Shown here: one piece after another, positions 15,526 to 24,577 of the stretch
How positions within the stretch are numbered: position 1 is the first letter of the stretch
Layout of the letters: the number at the start of each line of letters is the position of its first letter
From: Chitinophagaceae bacterium
GTDB lineage: Bacteria; Bacteroidota; Bacteroidia; Chitinophagales; Chitinophagaceae
NCBI GenBank assembly: GCA_947456825.1
Contig: CANGTM010000012.1
Coordinates: forward strand, 1-36,843
Direction: 5' to 3'
DNA: 36,843 bases
Position numbers and translations under genes: made by a program
The notes under the pieces: model-generated
What the model was told of the DNA's origin: nothing
What the model saw: the letters and a program-made list of their open reading frames with translations, nothing else
Databases searched by the model: none

Positions 15526-17007
15526 ATGGCAACAAAAAAAACTAAATCGAGTATTCGCCCTTTGCGACCGGGCTCCGGGTGGACCTATGCGCCGGCTCCT
15601 GAATCTGCTGCCATTGCACGCATCGACGAGCAGTACGAACTATTTATTGACGGCAAATGGCAAAAGCCCTCCGGGGGAAGTTACTTCGATAGTATCAATC
15701 CGGCCAATGAAAAAAAATTATACCGCGCCGCACTTGCCAACGAAAAGGATGTAGAAAAAGCGGTGACTGCTGCCCGCAAGGCCTTTGATAAATATTGGAA
15801 AAAAATGCCTCCGGCCGAGCGGGGTAAATATATTTTCAGGGTCGCCAGGCTCATGCAAGAGCAAGCCCGCGAGTTAAGCATTATGGAAACACTCGATGGC
15901 GGTAAACCAATAAGAGAAAGCCGCGACTTCGATGTGCCCATGGCTTGTAATCATTTTTTTTACTATGCCGGCTGGGCCGATAAATTAGAATATGCTTTTC
16001 CTAATCGAACTCCAAAACCAATAGGAGTTGCCGCACAAATTACTCCCTGGAACTTTCCACTGCTGATGGCGGCCTGGAAGATCGCGCCCGCACTGGCCAC
16101 CGGTAATACAATCGTGCTTAAGCCTGCCGAGACTACATCGCTCACCACGCTCAAATTAGCTTCAATTATCCAAGAAGCCGACCTGCCACCCGGTGTAGTC
16201 AATATCATCACCGGTGCAGGGAACACAGGAGCAGCACTGGTGCGTCATCCCGGCATCAACAAGATTGCTTTTACGGGCTCGACCGCGGTTGGAAAATTAA
16301 TACAACAAGAGACAGCCTCCAGTAACAAGAAACTGACCCTCGAACTCGGTGGCAAAGCCGCTAATATCATTTTTAGTGATGCTCCAATAGACCAAGCGGT
16401 AGAGGGAGTAGTAAATGGAATATTCTTTAATCAGGGTCATGTTTGTTGTGCCGGATCGAGAGTGTATGTTCAAGAATCTATCGCGCCCATTTTTCTACAA
16501 AAACTTAAAGACCGGATGGCCACGCTGTTAGTGGGCGATCCAATGGACAAGAACACCGATATAGGCGCCATCAACTCGGCCGAACAACTGGAGAAGATCA
16601 ACTACTATATTCGGCTGGGAAAAAAAGAAGGGTCGCTACACTACGAAAACACAGCCACCCTTCCTAAAAAAGGATTTTACTGCCGCCCTACTTTATTTAC
16701 TAAAGTGGCTCAAAGTAGTCGGCTGGCCCAAGAAGAGATCTTTGGACCAGTGCTGGCCATCCTTACGTTCAGAACAGAGGACGAGGTTATCGAAAAAGCC
16801 AACAACACGCCCTACGGACTCAGTGCCGGTGTATGGACCGACAAGGGATCTCGCATCTTTAACATGAGTAAACGACTCAAAGCCGGAGTCGTATGGGCTA
16901 ACTCGTACAACCTGTTCGATCCGACCTCTCCTTTTGGCGGGTATAAGGAAAGTGGCTACGGAAGAGAGGGAGGATTGCATGGCTTGTCACCTTACGTTAC
17001 TTTTTAA
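15526..17007 (+). CDS. Aldehyde dehydrogenase, catalytic member of a pair
   Basis: This 493-residue NAD(P)-dependent aldehyde dehydrogenase is complete. It has the PWNFP motif (Asn176), the general base in LELGGK (Glu273), the nucleophile in GHVCCAGSR (Cys307) and the C-terminal SPFGGYKESGYGREGG. Residues 1-35 form an extra basic N-terminal extension before the fold begins at YELFIDGKW. It lies between deoC and a short non-catalytic ALDH-like gene with a 9-base gap. This arrangement resembles a split ALDH16, whose catalytic domain is followed by a degenerate ALDH-like domain in one chain. Acetaldehyde from DeoC is an attractive substrate, but specificity cannot be read from the sequence. Confidence 0.93.
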   Translation: MATKKTKSSIRPLRPGSGWTYAPAPESAAIARIDEQYELFIDGKWQKPSGGSYFDSINPANEKKLYRAALANEKDVEKAVTAARKAFDKYWKKMPPAERGKYIFRVARLMQEQARELSIMETLDGGKPIRESRDFDVPMACNHFFYYAGWADKLEYAFPNRTPKPIGVAAQITPWNFPLLMAAWKIAPALATGNTIVLKPAETTSLTTLKLASIIQEADLPPGVVNIITGAGNTGAALVRHPGINKIAFTGSTAVGKLIQQETASSNKKLTLELGGKAANIIFSDAPIDQAVEGVVNGIFFNQGHVCCAGSRVYVQESIAPIFLQKLKDRMATLLVGDPMDKNTDIGAINSAEQLEKINYYIRLGKKEGSLHYENTATLPKKGFYCRPTLFTKVAQSSRLAQEEIFGPVLAILTFRTEDEVIEKANNTPYGLSAGVWTDKGSRIFNMSKRLKAGVVWANSYNLFDPTSPFGGYKESGYGREGGLHGLSPYVTF

Positions 17008-17016
17008 TGCTCCACC

Positions 17017-17910
17017 ATGAAAAAACCACAAAACAGAATTTCGGTATTAAAGACCTATAAACTGTACATCGGCGGACAATTTCCACGCACGGAATCCGGA
17101 AGATCCATTGCGGCACTGGATGCAAAGGGAAATAAGATCGCTAACCTCTGTATGGCCTCCCGAAAAGATGGCCGGGAAGCAATAGTAGCCGCCAGAGCAG
17201 CGCTGGGTGGATGGAATCAACGCGCAGCGAACAACCGCGGTCAGATCTTATACAGGATCGCAGAAATGCTCGAGGCCAGAAAAGATCAATTTATCGCCGA
17301 GCTACAGCTGCAAGGTTTATCGCGTGTTGCTGCTTTGGCCGAAACGAATGGGGCCATTGATCGATGGATCTACTACGCCGGATGGTGCGACAAATATCAA
17401 GCGCTTTTTAGTACGGTCAATCCCGTGGCCTCTAGCCATTATAACTTTTCGGTGTGCGAACCTATGGGTGTGGTCACCATTTTTGCGCCGACCAGCCCAC
17501 TACTCGGGCTTACGAGTGTACTGGCACCCTGCCTGGCCGGAGGAAATACGGCCGTAGTAATAGCCGATGAAAAAAGATCTTTATGCGCTATTAGTTTGGC
17601 AGAAGTACTGAACAGCTCGGACGTCCCTGGGGGAGTGGTGAATATTTTGACCGGAAGTAAAGCCGAACTCTTACCCTGGTTAGCAGAGCACCGTGATGTG
17701 AACGCATTGGTGTACACGGAGCGAGATCCGGCCACGCTCTCGTCATTGAGAACCAGGGCAACCGGCAATTTAAAACGAGTGATCCACTGGCCTTATACTA
17801 ACTGGTCTTTGAATAAGGCACAGTCTCCGCACCTGATTATGGACCTGCAAGAGATCAAAACTACTTGGCACCCTATTCAACAGATCACCGGCAGCGGCGC
17901 CTCTTACTAG
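17017..17910 (+). CDS. Non-catalytic ALDH-like protein (ALDH16 C-domain-like)
   Basis: A 297-residue protein covering only the coenzyme-binding half of an ALDH. Similarity starts at YKLYIGGQF and runs through WIYYAGWCDKY, GVVTIFAPTSPLL (in place of PWNFP), LAPCLAGGNTAVV and VPGGVVNILTG. It ends without the region that would hold the base Glu and the nucleophilic Cys. The frame is open and clean, with a normal stop and no sign of decay, so it looks like a maintained pseudoenzyme, not a frameshifted pseudogene. It follows the complete ALDH by 9 bases. ALDH16 proteins have a C-terminal non-catalytic ALDH-like domain of similar size that takes part in dimerisation. This may be the stand-alone counterpart. 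Confidence 0.85.
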   Translation: MKKPQNRISVLKTYKLYIGGQFPRTESGRSIAALDAKGNKIANLCMASRKDGREAIVAARAALGGWNQRAANNRGQILYRIAEMLEARKDQFIAELQLQGLSRVAALAETNGAIDRWIYYAGWCDKYQALFSTVNPVASSHYNFSVCEPMGVVTIFAPTSPLLGLTSVLAPCLAGGNTAVVIADEKRSLCAISLAEVLNSSDVPGGVVNILTGSKAELLPWLAEHRDVNALVYTERDPATLSSLRTRATGNLKRVIHWPYTNWSLNKAQSPHLIMDLQEIKTTWHPIQQITGSGASY

Positions 17911-17931
17911 TTTCGAACGCCGCGGGTAAAG

Positions 17932-17939
17932 TACCTTTG
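17932..17939 (+). promoter_or_regulatory. -7 promoter element of the SPOR protein gene
   Basis: TACCTTTG is an exact TAnnTTTG match and ends 4 bases before ATG 17944, which predicts a leaderless mRNA. A TTTC lies about 16 bases upstream as a weak -33 candidate. Confidence 0.6.
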
Positions 17940-17943
17940 TGAC

Positions 17944-18420
17944 ATGTACAGATTTTTTTGTTTGATGCAGCTTCTCTTGGTAGGGTCAGTCTTACATTCC
18001 CTGCAGGCACAAGACAGCCTTTTCATTAAGTCCATCGACAACAGCCGAGTCAGTGTACAGAAAGATCCTCGTATCGATTGGCTGATCAAAAAACAAATCC
18101 AGGTCAATGAGGAGACCAGCCGCCAGGCTCGCCGACAAGACAAAGGGTTTAGACTATTGGTCATTAGCACTACCCTTCGCGAAGAAGCGCTGGCCGCAAA
18201 AACAAAAGTATACTCTTACTTTCCTGAGCTCAAGGCCTATCTGTTTCATCAATCTCCTTATTACCGCGTCAAGGCCGGAAACTTTAAAGAGCGTAAAGAA
18301 GCCGAGCAATACCAGCGAAGACTGGAGCTGCTCTTTCCTAAAGGCGTTTTTATTGTCAATGATGTGATCGAGGTCAAGCTCAAAGGATCAGGAGAAGAGG
18401 AGACGAATCTGCCTGATTGA
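17944..18420 (+). CDS. Exported SPOR-domain protein
   Basis: A 158-residue protein with a signal peptide (residues 1-22, ending LQAQ) and a C-terminal SPOR fold at about 68-147. The repeated SPOR half motifs are visible: FRLLVISTTLREEALAAKTKV and YYRVKAGNFKERKEAEQYQRRLELLFPKGVFIV. SPOR domains bind denuded glycan strands of peptidoglycan at septa, so the protein probably acts in the periplasm in cell-wall remodelling or division. Residues 24-66 are a charged linker. No other cell-division genes are near. It has its own promoter, 33 bases after the ALDH-like gene. Confidence 0.88.
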   Translation: MYRFFCLMQLLLVGSVLHSLQAQDSLFIKSIDNSRVSVQKDPRIDWLIKKQIQVNEETSRQARRQDKGFRLLVISTTLREEALAAKTKVYSYFPELKAYLFHQSPYYRVKAGNFKERKEAEQYQRRLELLFPKGVFIVNDVIEVKLKGSGEEETNLPD

Positions 18421-18442
18421 GTTCCCACACTTCCGCATCCCT

Positions 18443-18450
18443 TATTTTTG
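18443..18450 (+). promoter_or_regulatory. -7 promoter element of the M20 hydrolase gene
   Basis: TATTTTTG is an exact TAnnTTTG match and ends 4 bases before ATG 18455, again predicting a leaderless transcript. A TTG at 18417-18419, 23 bases upstream, could serve as the -33 element; it overlaps the end of the SPOR gene. Confidence 0.6.
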
Positions 18451-18454
18451 TGAT

Positions 18455-19633
18455 ATGCAAAACCAATTTTTGCAATGGGCCCAAAAGCATGCCGATGAAC
18501 TGATCGGCTGGAGAAGACACTTGCATGCACACCCCGAGTTAAGTTACCAAGAAGTAGAGACGGCCGCCTTTGTGCAGGCAAAACTTAAGGAATTTGGAAT
18601 AGCCAGTCACCTCTTATCCACGACGGGAGTAGTAGCTTGTATCGAGGGAAAAAATCCTACTAAAAAAGTGATCGCACTTAGGGCCGACATGGATGCACTA
18701 CCCATTCAAGAAGAAAATGACCTGCCTTATCGTTCCGTAAAAGAAGGCATCATGCATGCTTGCGGACATGATGTACATACCACCTGTCTTTTAGGAGCGG
18801 CACGTCTGTTACAAGAAACGCGCTCTGACTGGGAAGGGACGGTCAAGCTCATTTTTCAGCCTGGAGAAGAAAAAAATCCGGGCGGTGCGTCTCTGATGAT
18901 AAGAGATGGCGTACTGAGCGATCCCTCTCCACAAGCTATAGTGGCCCTTCACGTGAGCACGACGCTACCCACTGGTGCTTTTTCGTTCCGTGCGGGCAAG
19001 GTAATGGCCAGTGCAGATGAACTTTACATCACCATAAAAGGAAAAGGAGGCCATGCAGCCTCACCGCATTTGACCATCGACCCCATTTTGATCAGTGCTC
19101 ATCTTATTACGGCTCTGCAACAGTTGATCAGCCGTCATAATGATCCATTCAATCCCTCGGTGCTGTCCATCACCTCCATTCAGGGTGGCAATACCACCAA
19201 TGTAATACCCGACCAGGTTAAGCTAATGGGTACGTTTCGCGCCATGAACGAGAATTGGCGAAGCAAAGCGCACGAACTGATCAGACAAGTAACAGACCAA
19301 GTAGTATCCTCCATGGGAGGCGAGGCCTTATTGCATATCGACATTGGTTATCCTTGTGTACACAATGATGAACAATTACATCATAAGGTGGTTCCGCTAG
19401 CCGTTCAACTGGTGGGGGAAAAAAATATCAGCGAGACCGAAGTTCGAATGGGGGCCGAAGATTTTGGCTACTATGCGCAACAGATACCCGGTTGCTTTTT
19501 CAGACTAGGTGTAGTGAACCCCTCCTTGGGTAATACGCACGGCGTACATACATCTCGCTTTCAGGTCGATGAAGAGGCCATCGCTTACGGGACTGCTATG
19601 ATGGCCTGGCTGGGGGCACATCTTTCGCCATAA
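18455..19633 (+). CDS. M20-family amidohydrolase (hippurate hydrolase-like)
   Basis: This 392-residue M20D metallopeptidase resembles IAA-amino acid or N-acyl-amino acid hydrolases. It has RRHLHAHPELSYQE at 20-33, the metal-binding HACGHDVH at 101-108 with Cys103 bridging as in this subfamily, and PGEE at 136-139 with the catalytic and metal-binding Glu pair. The dimerisation lid is near 185-290 (GKGGHAASPH), and RMGAEDFGYY and NTHGVHTSRF carry the later ligands. There is no signal peptide, so it is cytoplasmic. It likely releases amino acids from N-acyl conjugates or dipeptides; the substrate is unknown. It seems to be transcribed alone: malic enzyme follows after 114 bases with a short inverted repeat between. 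Confidence 0.92.
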   Translation: MQNQFLQWAQKHADELIGWRRHLHAHPELSYQEVETAAFVQAKLKEFGIASHLLSTTGVVACIEGKNPTKKVIALRADMDALPIQEENDLPYRSVKEGIMHACGHDVHTTCLLGAARLLQETRSDWEGTVKLIFQPGEEKNPGGASLMIRDGVLSDPSPQAIVALHVSTTLPTGAFSFRAGKVMASADELYITIKGKGGHAASPHLTIDPILISAHLITALQQLISRHNDPFNPSVLSITSIQGGNTTNVIPDQVKLMGTFRAMNENWRSKAHELIRQVTDQVVSSMGGEALLHIDIGYPCVHNDEQLHHKVVPLAVQLVGEKNISETEVRMGAEDFGYYAQQIPGCFFRLGVVNPSLGNTHGVHTSRFQVDEEAIAYGTAMMAWLGAHLSP

Positions 19634-19670
19634 GCTATCATTCGTGCCACTGAAAGTGATGGCCCTCTCT

Positions 19671-19683
19671 GGAGTGACACTCC
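19671..19683. repeat. Short perfect inverted repeat GGAGTGACACTCC
   Basis: GGAGTG and CACTCC flank a single A, followed by TATTTTAT. It could be an operator for the malic enzyme promoter (TACCTTGC begins 11 bases later) or a weak terminator of the M20 gene. The stem is too short for a confident terminator. Confidence 0.35.
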
Positions 19684-19747
19684 TATTTTATCGTACCTTG
19701 CACGTCATTTGAGACATACCCGCATTGAAGTAACTCAATACCCAATT

Positions 19748-22093
19748 ATGCAACACGATCTACGCAAACAACAGGCCCTGGAATATCACGCCAAAGGACG
19801 GCCTGGAAAAATCGAAGTGATCCCCACTAAAGAAGCTAAGACACAACGAGACCTTTCGCTGGCTTATTCACCAGGTGTGGCCGAGCCTTGCCTGGAGATC
19901 GCCGCCAATAAAGAAAATGTTTACAAATACACCGCCAAAGGAAATCTGGTAGCCGTGATCAGCAATGGTACCGCGGTACTGGGATTGGGCGATATCGGCC
20001 CCGAGGCCAGTAAGCCCGTCATGGAGGGAAAGGGAGTACTCTTTAAGATCTTTGCCGATATCGATGTTTTCGATATTGAGATCAACGAACAAGATCCGGA
20101 TAAATTCGTGGCCATTGTCAAAGCACTGGAGCCCACATTCGGAGGTATCAACCTCGAAGATATCAAGGCGCCTGAGTGCTTTTATATCGAAAAAAAGTTG
20201 AAAGAGGAGATGAGCATTCCGCTCATGCACGACGATCAACATGGCACGGCCATCATTAGCGCCGCAGCCCTGCTCAATGCAGCTGAGTTGCAAAAGAAAA
20301 AGATAGAGAAACTTCGCTTTGTGGTTAGCGGCGCCGGTGCTGCAGCCGTTGCCTGCATGAAACTCTACGTGGCATTGGGAGCAAGAAAAGAGAATTTTTG
20401 GGTGTATGACAGCAAAGGGCTGGTGCATGAAAGTCGCACCGACCTTGACGAACTGAAAAAAGAATTCGTTGCCAAAGGCAAGAACATGACCCTGGCAGAA
20501 GCCATGAAAGATGCCGATGTATTCATTGGGCTTAGTAAGGGAGGCATCCTCTCAAAAGAGATGATCAAGAGCATGGCCAAAAATCCGATCGTCTTCGCCA
20601 TGGCCAACCCCGATCCGGAGATCAGTTGGGAAGATGCCACTGAGTCCAGAAAAGATATCATCATGGCAACAGGAAGAAGTGACTACCCCAACCAAGTCAA
20701 CAACGTGTTGGGCTTTCCCTACATTTTTAGAGGGGCACTTGACGTTAGGGCCAGGCAAATTAATGAGGCGATGAAGTTGGCTGCGGTAAAAGCGCTGGCC
20801 GAACTTACCAAAACGCCGGTCCCCGACATTGTTACCATGGCCTATAACGAGTCTACCATCAGTTTCGGACCCAATTATATCATACCCAAACCACTTGACC
20901 CCCGGTTGTTGGCCACCGTGGCTCCTGCTGTCGCCAAAGCGGCCATGGAAAGTGGCGTGGCACAATCTCCCATAAAAGATTGGGAGTTGTACACCAACGA
21001 ACTCAATAAACGGCTGGGACTGGACAACCAGGTGATGCGCGCCATTGGAAACAAGGCCCGACGCGATCCGAAGCGGATCGTATTTGCCGAGGCAGACAAC
21101 ATAAAAGTGCTCAAAGCAGCTCAATTGGTATTTGATGAAGGTATCGGCTTTCCGATCTTGTTGGGCAACGAAGCGAAGATCAAAGCGATTGCGGAAGAGA
21201 ATGGGGTCGACCTGGAAGGGCTGCCGGTTTTCGATCCGCGCAGCGATGCCCTCGAAGAAAAAAGAAATCAATACGGAGACCTGTTTTTAGCCAAGCGTAG
21301 CCGCAAAGGATTCAACGTGCATGAATCCAGAAAGATCATGAAAGATCGCAATCACTTTGGGGCCATGATGGTAGAATGCGGCGAGGCAGATGCCATGATA
21401 TCGGGACTGACCAAAAATTATCCCGATACGATCCGGCCGGCCATCCAGGTGATCGGTATGGAAGATGGTGTCAGCAAGATCGCGGGCATGTATATGATGT
21501 TGACCAAAAAAGGGCCTTTATTCTTGGCCGATACGACAGTTAACTTCAACCCTACGGCCGAAGAGCTGGCCGAGATAACCTTGCTGGCCGCAAAGGAGGT
21601 CAGACAATTCAATATTACGCCGCGCATTGCCATGCTCAGTTACTCCAATTTCGGTAGCAGTGACTCGCCAGAGGCCAGAATGGTAGCCCGAGCCCGTGCC
21701 ATTGTCAAAGAGAAGAATCCTTCGTTGATCGTGGACGGAGAAATGCAAGCAAGCGTCGCCTTCAATAAAGAGCTGATGCAGGAAAATTATCCATTTTGCG
21801 AGCTAGCCGATAAAGATGTAAATGTGTTGATCTTCCCGAACCTTGCCTCCGGCAACATTGCCTACAACTTGATGAAAGAGTTGGATACGGCCGATGCGGT
21901 GGGGCCGATCTTACTCGGGCTTAAAAAGCCGGTCCATATTCTGCAACTTGGCAGCTCTATTCGCAGCATCATCAACATGGCCGTTATTGCCGTGGTGGAC
22001 GCCCAGCAAAAATCAAAGACGCAAACACCCACGCAAGAGATCGTGCGACAGTCTCGTTGGTGGAAACGCTTTAGAAAAGAAAAAACTGTATAG
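19748..22093 (+). CDS. maeB: NADP-dependent malic enzyme with phosphotransacetylase-like domain
   Basis: The 781-residue MaeB-type enzyme converts malate and NADP to pyruvate, CO2 and NADPH. The N-terminal malic part (residues about 1-410) shows [34 protein letters not shown], the metal-binding HDDQHGTA and the dinucleotide loop [10 protein letters not shown]. The C-terminal part (about 425-760) resembles phosphotransacetylase ([32 protein letters not shown]), which in MaeB proteins works mainly as an acetyl-CoA sensor. ATG 19748 starts at the conserved N-terminus. The longer frame from TTG 19709 adds 13 residues unlike the family and was not used. The MlaE-like permease gene follows after 5 bases, so the three genes are probably co-transcribed. 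Confidence 0.94.
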   Translation: MQHDLRKQQALEYHAKGRPGKIEVIPTKEAKTQRDLSLAYSPGVAEPCLEIAANKENVYKYTAKGNLVAVISNGTAVLGLGDIGPEASKPVMEGKGVLFKIFADIDVFDIEINEQDPDKFVAIVKALEPTFGGINLEDIKAPECFYIEKKLKEEMSIPLMHDDQHGTAIISAAALLNAAELQKKKIEKLRFVVSGAGAAAVACMKLYVALGARKENFWVYDSKGLVHESRTDLDELKKEFVAKGKNMTLAEAMKDADVFIGLSKGGILSKEMIKSMAKNPIVFAMANPDPEISWEDATESRKDIIMATGRSDYPNQVNNVLGFPYIFRGALDVRARQINEAMKLAAVKALAELTKTPVPDIVTMAYNESTISFGPNYIIPKPLDPRLLATVAPAVAKAAMESGVAQSPIKDWELYTNELNKRLGLDNQVMRAIGNKARRDPKRIVFAEADNIKVLKAAQLVFDEGIGFPILLGNEAKIKAIAEENGVDLEGLPVFDPRSDALEEKRNQYGDLFLAKRSRKGFNVHESRKIMKDRNHFGAMMVECGEADAMISGLTKNYPDTIRPAIQVIGMEDGVSKIAGMYMMLTKKGPLFLADTTVNFNPTAEELAEITLLAAKEVRQFNITPRIAMLSYSNFGSSDSPEARMVARARAIVKEKNPSLIVDGEMQASVAFNKELMQENYPFCELADKDVNVLIFPNLASGNIAYNLMKELDTADAVGPILLGLKKPVHILQLGSSIRSIINMAVIAVVDAQQKSKTQTPTQEIVRQSRWWKRFRKEKTV

Positions 22094-22098
22094 CTCCC

Positions 22099-22836
22099 AT
22101 GGGTTTACTCAGCGACATAGGACGATTCTTGCTGATGCTCAAAGGCATGTTCAAACGCCCGGAGAAAGCCAGCATGTATTGGAAAGAGCTGATGCATCAG
22201 TGCGTAGAGATCGGGATCGGTTCGCTGGGAATCGTCGCTATCATCTCCGTATTTATCGGAGCCGTCTCTACCATTCAAACGGCTTACCAGCTGGTAAGTC
22301 CGCTGGTGCCCCTGACAACCATAGCGCAGATCGTGCGCGATACGGTCATTTTGGAGTTTGCTCCTACCTTGGTCTGTATCGTACTGGCCGGGGTGGCTGG
22401 CAGCCGCATTGCCAGCGAGCTGGGAAATATGCGCGTTAGTGAACAGATCGATGCCCTTGAAATTATGGGCATCAATACCAAAACCTATCTCATTTTACCT
22501 AAGATAGCAGCAGCCATGCTGATGATCCCACTACTCGTTATGATCGCTATGGCCTTGGGCATATGGGGCGGACGATTGGCCGGGACGGCTGCGGGCATTA
22601 TTTCGCCGAACATTTTCGACAAAGGATTGGCCGCCGATTTTTTACCCTACAATGTTTTCTTTGCCCTGGTAAAGGGATATGTATTTTCCTTTATCATCTC
22701 TAGCGTTCCTGCCTACTATGGTTACTATGTTCGCGGAGGGGCCCTCGAAATAGGTCGGGCCAGTACCAAGGCCGTGGTCGTAAGTTGCGTGCTGATCTTA
22801 TTTGCCGACTATATCTTATCGGCTCTACTGCTGTAA
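22099..22836 (+). CDS. mlaE: MlaE/YrbE-type ABC transporter permease
   Basis: A 245-residue inner-membrane permease of the MlaE family, which moves phospholipids across the Gram-negative envelope. It shows the typical order of hydrophobic segments, the EIGIGSLGIVAIISVFIGA start, the conserved AGVAGSRIASELGNMRVSEQIDALEIMGINTKTYLILPK motif region that couples to the ATPase, and a last helix CVLILFADYILSALLL. It lies 5 bases after the malic enzyme and 7 before its ATPase. The usual third member, an MCE-domain protein (MlaD), is not found next to it. Confidence 0.9.
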   Translation: MGLLSDIGRFLLMLKGMFKRPEKASMYWKELMHQCVEIGIGSLGIVAIISVFIGAVSTIQTAYQLVSPLVPLTTIAQIVRDTVILEFAPTLVCIVLAGVAGSRIASELGNMRVSEQIDALEIMGINTKTYLILPKIAAAMLMIPLLVMIAMALGIWGGRLAGTAAGIISPNIFDKGLAADFLPYNVFFALVKGYVFSFIISSVPAYYGYYVRGGALEIGRASTKAVVVSCVLILFADYILSALLL

Positions 22837-22843
22837 CAAATAC

Positions 22844-23656
22844 ATGATAGAAGTTAAGAACATACAAAAAAAATTTGGCGATAAGGTCGTGATCGAGAAC
22901 GTCAGTGCCATGATGAAGCCAGGGCAGTGCAACTTGATCATTGGTGCCAGCGGCAGCGGAAAAACGGTGCTGATGAAATGTATGGTAGGATTGCTGACCC
23001 CTGACCAGGGAGAAATCTGCTATCAGGGAGAGAGTTACTTTTCGATGAGCCAGGAACAGCGCACCAGCATTCGTAAGGAGATCGGTATGCTTTTTCAAGG
23101 ATCGGCCCTCTTCGACTCCTTGACCGTTGAACAAAATATTATGTTTCCGCTCGACATGTTTACGACTGACTCAGACTCTCAAAAGCTTAAAAGGGTCAAT
23201 GAAGTGCTCGAGCGGGTCAACCTAAAGGATGTGAATCGAAAATTTCCGGCGGAGTTGAGTGGAGGCATGAAAAAAAGAGTGGCCCTGGCCCGAGCGGTAG
23301 TGCTGAACCCAAAATATCTTTTTTGCGATGAACCTAATTCCGGGCTCGATCCACAGACTTCGCTAGTCATTGACAAATTGATCAAGGACCTGACCGTAGA
23401 GTTCAATATCACCACAGTGGTCAATACACACGACATGAACTCTGTGATGGAAACTGGCGATTATATCCTGTACATGTACCAAGGTAAAAAAGAATGGGAG
23501 GGCACCCGCAAGGATATCATCTTTAGCAAAAACCAGCTTCTGAACGATTTTATCTTTGCCTCTGAGTTCCTAAAAGACGCCAAGGATATGCGGATGTTGG
23601 AGGAAACAGGAAAGATGCCGAATGTGCGTAATATGGACGAGTTGACCCGCCCCTGA
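22844..23656 (+). CDS. mlaF: MlaF-type ABC transporter ATP-binding protein
   Basis: This 270-residue ATPase pairs with the preceding permease. It has Walker A GASGSGKT near 33-40, the Q-loop LFQGSALFDSLTV, signature LSGGMKKRVALARA, Walker B YLFCDEPNSGLDP and the switch VNTHDMNSV. FQGSALFDSLTVEQN is characteristic of the MlaF branch. ATG 22844 begins the family-typical MIEVKNIQKKF. The longer frame from TTG 22802 runs back into the permease gene and was rejected. The C-terminal tail (about 240-270) reaches past the ATPase core. sucD follows with its own promoter. Confidence 0.93.
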   Translation: MIEVKNIQKKFGDKVVIENVSAMMKPGQCNLIIGASGSGKTVLMKCMVGLLTPDQGEICYQGESYFSMSQEQRTSIRKEIGMLFQGSALFDSLTVEQNIMFPLDMFTTDSDSQKLKRVNEVLERVNLKDVNRKFPAELSGGMKKRVALARAVVLNPKYLFCDEPNSGLDPQTSLVIDKLIKDLTVEFNITTVVNTHDMNSVMETGDYILYMYQGKKEWEGTRKDIIFSKNQLLNDFIFASEFLKDAKDMRMLEETGKMPNVRNMDELTRP

Positions 23657-23670
23657 TTCGCACAAATCCC

Positions 23671-23678
23671 TACCTTTG
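23671..23678 (+). promoter_or_regulatory. -7 promoter element of sucD
   Basis: TACCTTTG is an exact TAnnTTTG match with a 23-base gap to ATG 23702, giving a short leader. It suggests that sucD is not read only from the mla promoter. Confidence 0.6.
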
Positions 23679-23701
23679 CGGCAACTTTTAAGCAGCCCGC
23701 C

Positions 23702-24577
23702 ATGAGCATCCTTATCAATAAGAATTCCAAAGTAGTGGTGCAAGGATTTACCGGCACCGAAGGTAGTTTTCATGCCTCCCAAATGATCGAGTATGGCACC
23801 CAGGTAGTTGGAGGGGTGACTCCCGGAAAAGGAGGCACGCTGCACTTGGACCGTCCTGTATTCAATACAGTGGCAGATGCCGTAAAGGCCACCGGAGCCA
23901 ACGTGAGCATCATCTTTGTACCCCCCGCCTTTGCAGCCGACGCGATCATGGAAGCTGCCGAAGCCGGTATTGGCCTGGTTGTTTGTATTACAGAGGGAAT
24001 TCCTGTGCAAGACATGGTACGCGTAAAAAATTATTTGCTGGGCAAACCCACCCGCCTGGTAGGGCCTAATTGCCCCGGTGTTATTACGGCCGGCGAATGT
24101 AAGGTGGGTATCATGCCCGGGTTCGTTTTTGTAAAAGGACGGGTGGGTATCGTTTCGAAATCAGGTACGCTTACCTATGAGGCGGCCGATCAGGTAGCCA
24201 AGGCCGGTCTTGGCATCTCCACCGCAGTCGGAATTGGTGGTGATCCTATTATTGGCACTACTACAAAAGAAGCTATTGAACTCTTTATGCAAGATCCCGA
24301 TACCGATGCCATCGTCATGATCGGAGAGATCGGAGGCGGCATGGAGGCCGAAGCTGCCCACTGGATCAAATCGAATGGTAATAAAAAGCCGGTGGTTGGT
24401 TTTATTGCCGGCCAAACCGCTCCTCCCGGAAGAAGAATGGGGCACGCTGGCGCCATTGTGGGCGGGGCCGACGATACCGCAGCTGCCAAAATGAAGATCA
24501 TGGGCGACTGCGGAATACATGTGGTAAGCAGTCCGGCAGACATCGGAAAGAAGATGGCCGAGGTCTTAAAGAAATAA
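23702..24577 (+). CDS. sucD: Succinate-CoA ligase alpha subunit
   Basis: The 291-residue CoA-binding subunit of succinyl-CoA synthetase in the TCA cycle. Marks are [22 protein letters not shown] near 12-32, [20 protein letters not shown], and the phosphohistidine loop [13 protein letters not shown] near 240-250. Length is normal. The beta subunit gene sucC is not in the window, although the two are adjacent in many bacteria; this separation is common in Bacteroidota. The next gene begins at the base after its TAA stop. Confidence 0.96.
   Translation: MSILINKNSKVVVQGFTGTEGSFHASQMIEYGTQVVGGVTPGKGGTLHLDRPVFNTVADAVKATGANVSIIFVPPAFAADAIMEAAEAGIGLVVCITEGIPVQDMVRVKNYLLGKPTRLVGPNCPGVITAGECKVGIMPGFVFVKGRVGIVSKSGTLTYEAADQVAKAGLGISTAVGIGGDPIIGTTTKEAIELFMQDPDTDAIVMIGEIGGGMEAEAAHWIKSNGNKKPVVGFIAGQTAPPGRRMGHAGAIVGGADDTAAAKMKIMGDCGIHVVSSPADIGKKMAEVLKK

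Noticed and set aside
17017-17910. Half-ALDH as a frameshifted pseudogene
   Set aside because: The downstream sequence up to the SPOR gene is only 33 bases and contains a promoter, so there is no remnant of the missing half; the frame is clean.
19709-19747. Longer start (TTG) for malic enzyme
   Set aside because: The 13 added residues do not resemble the family; the conserved N-terminus begins at ATG 19748.
20552-21271. 239-codon open frame antisense to the malic enzyme gene
   Set aside because: It lies wholly inside a clear coding gene and has no recognisable domain; it is a shadow of codon bias.
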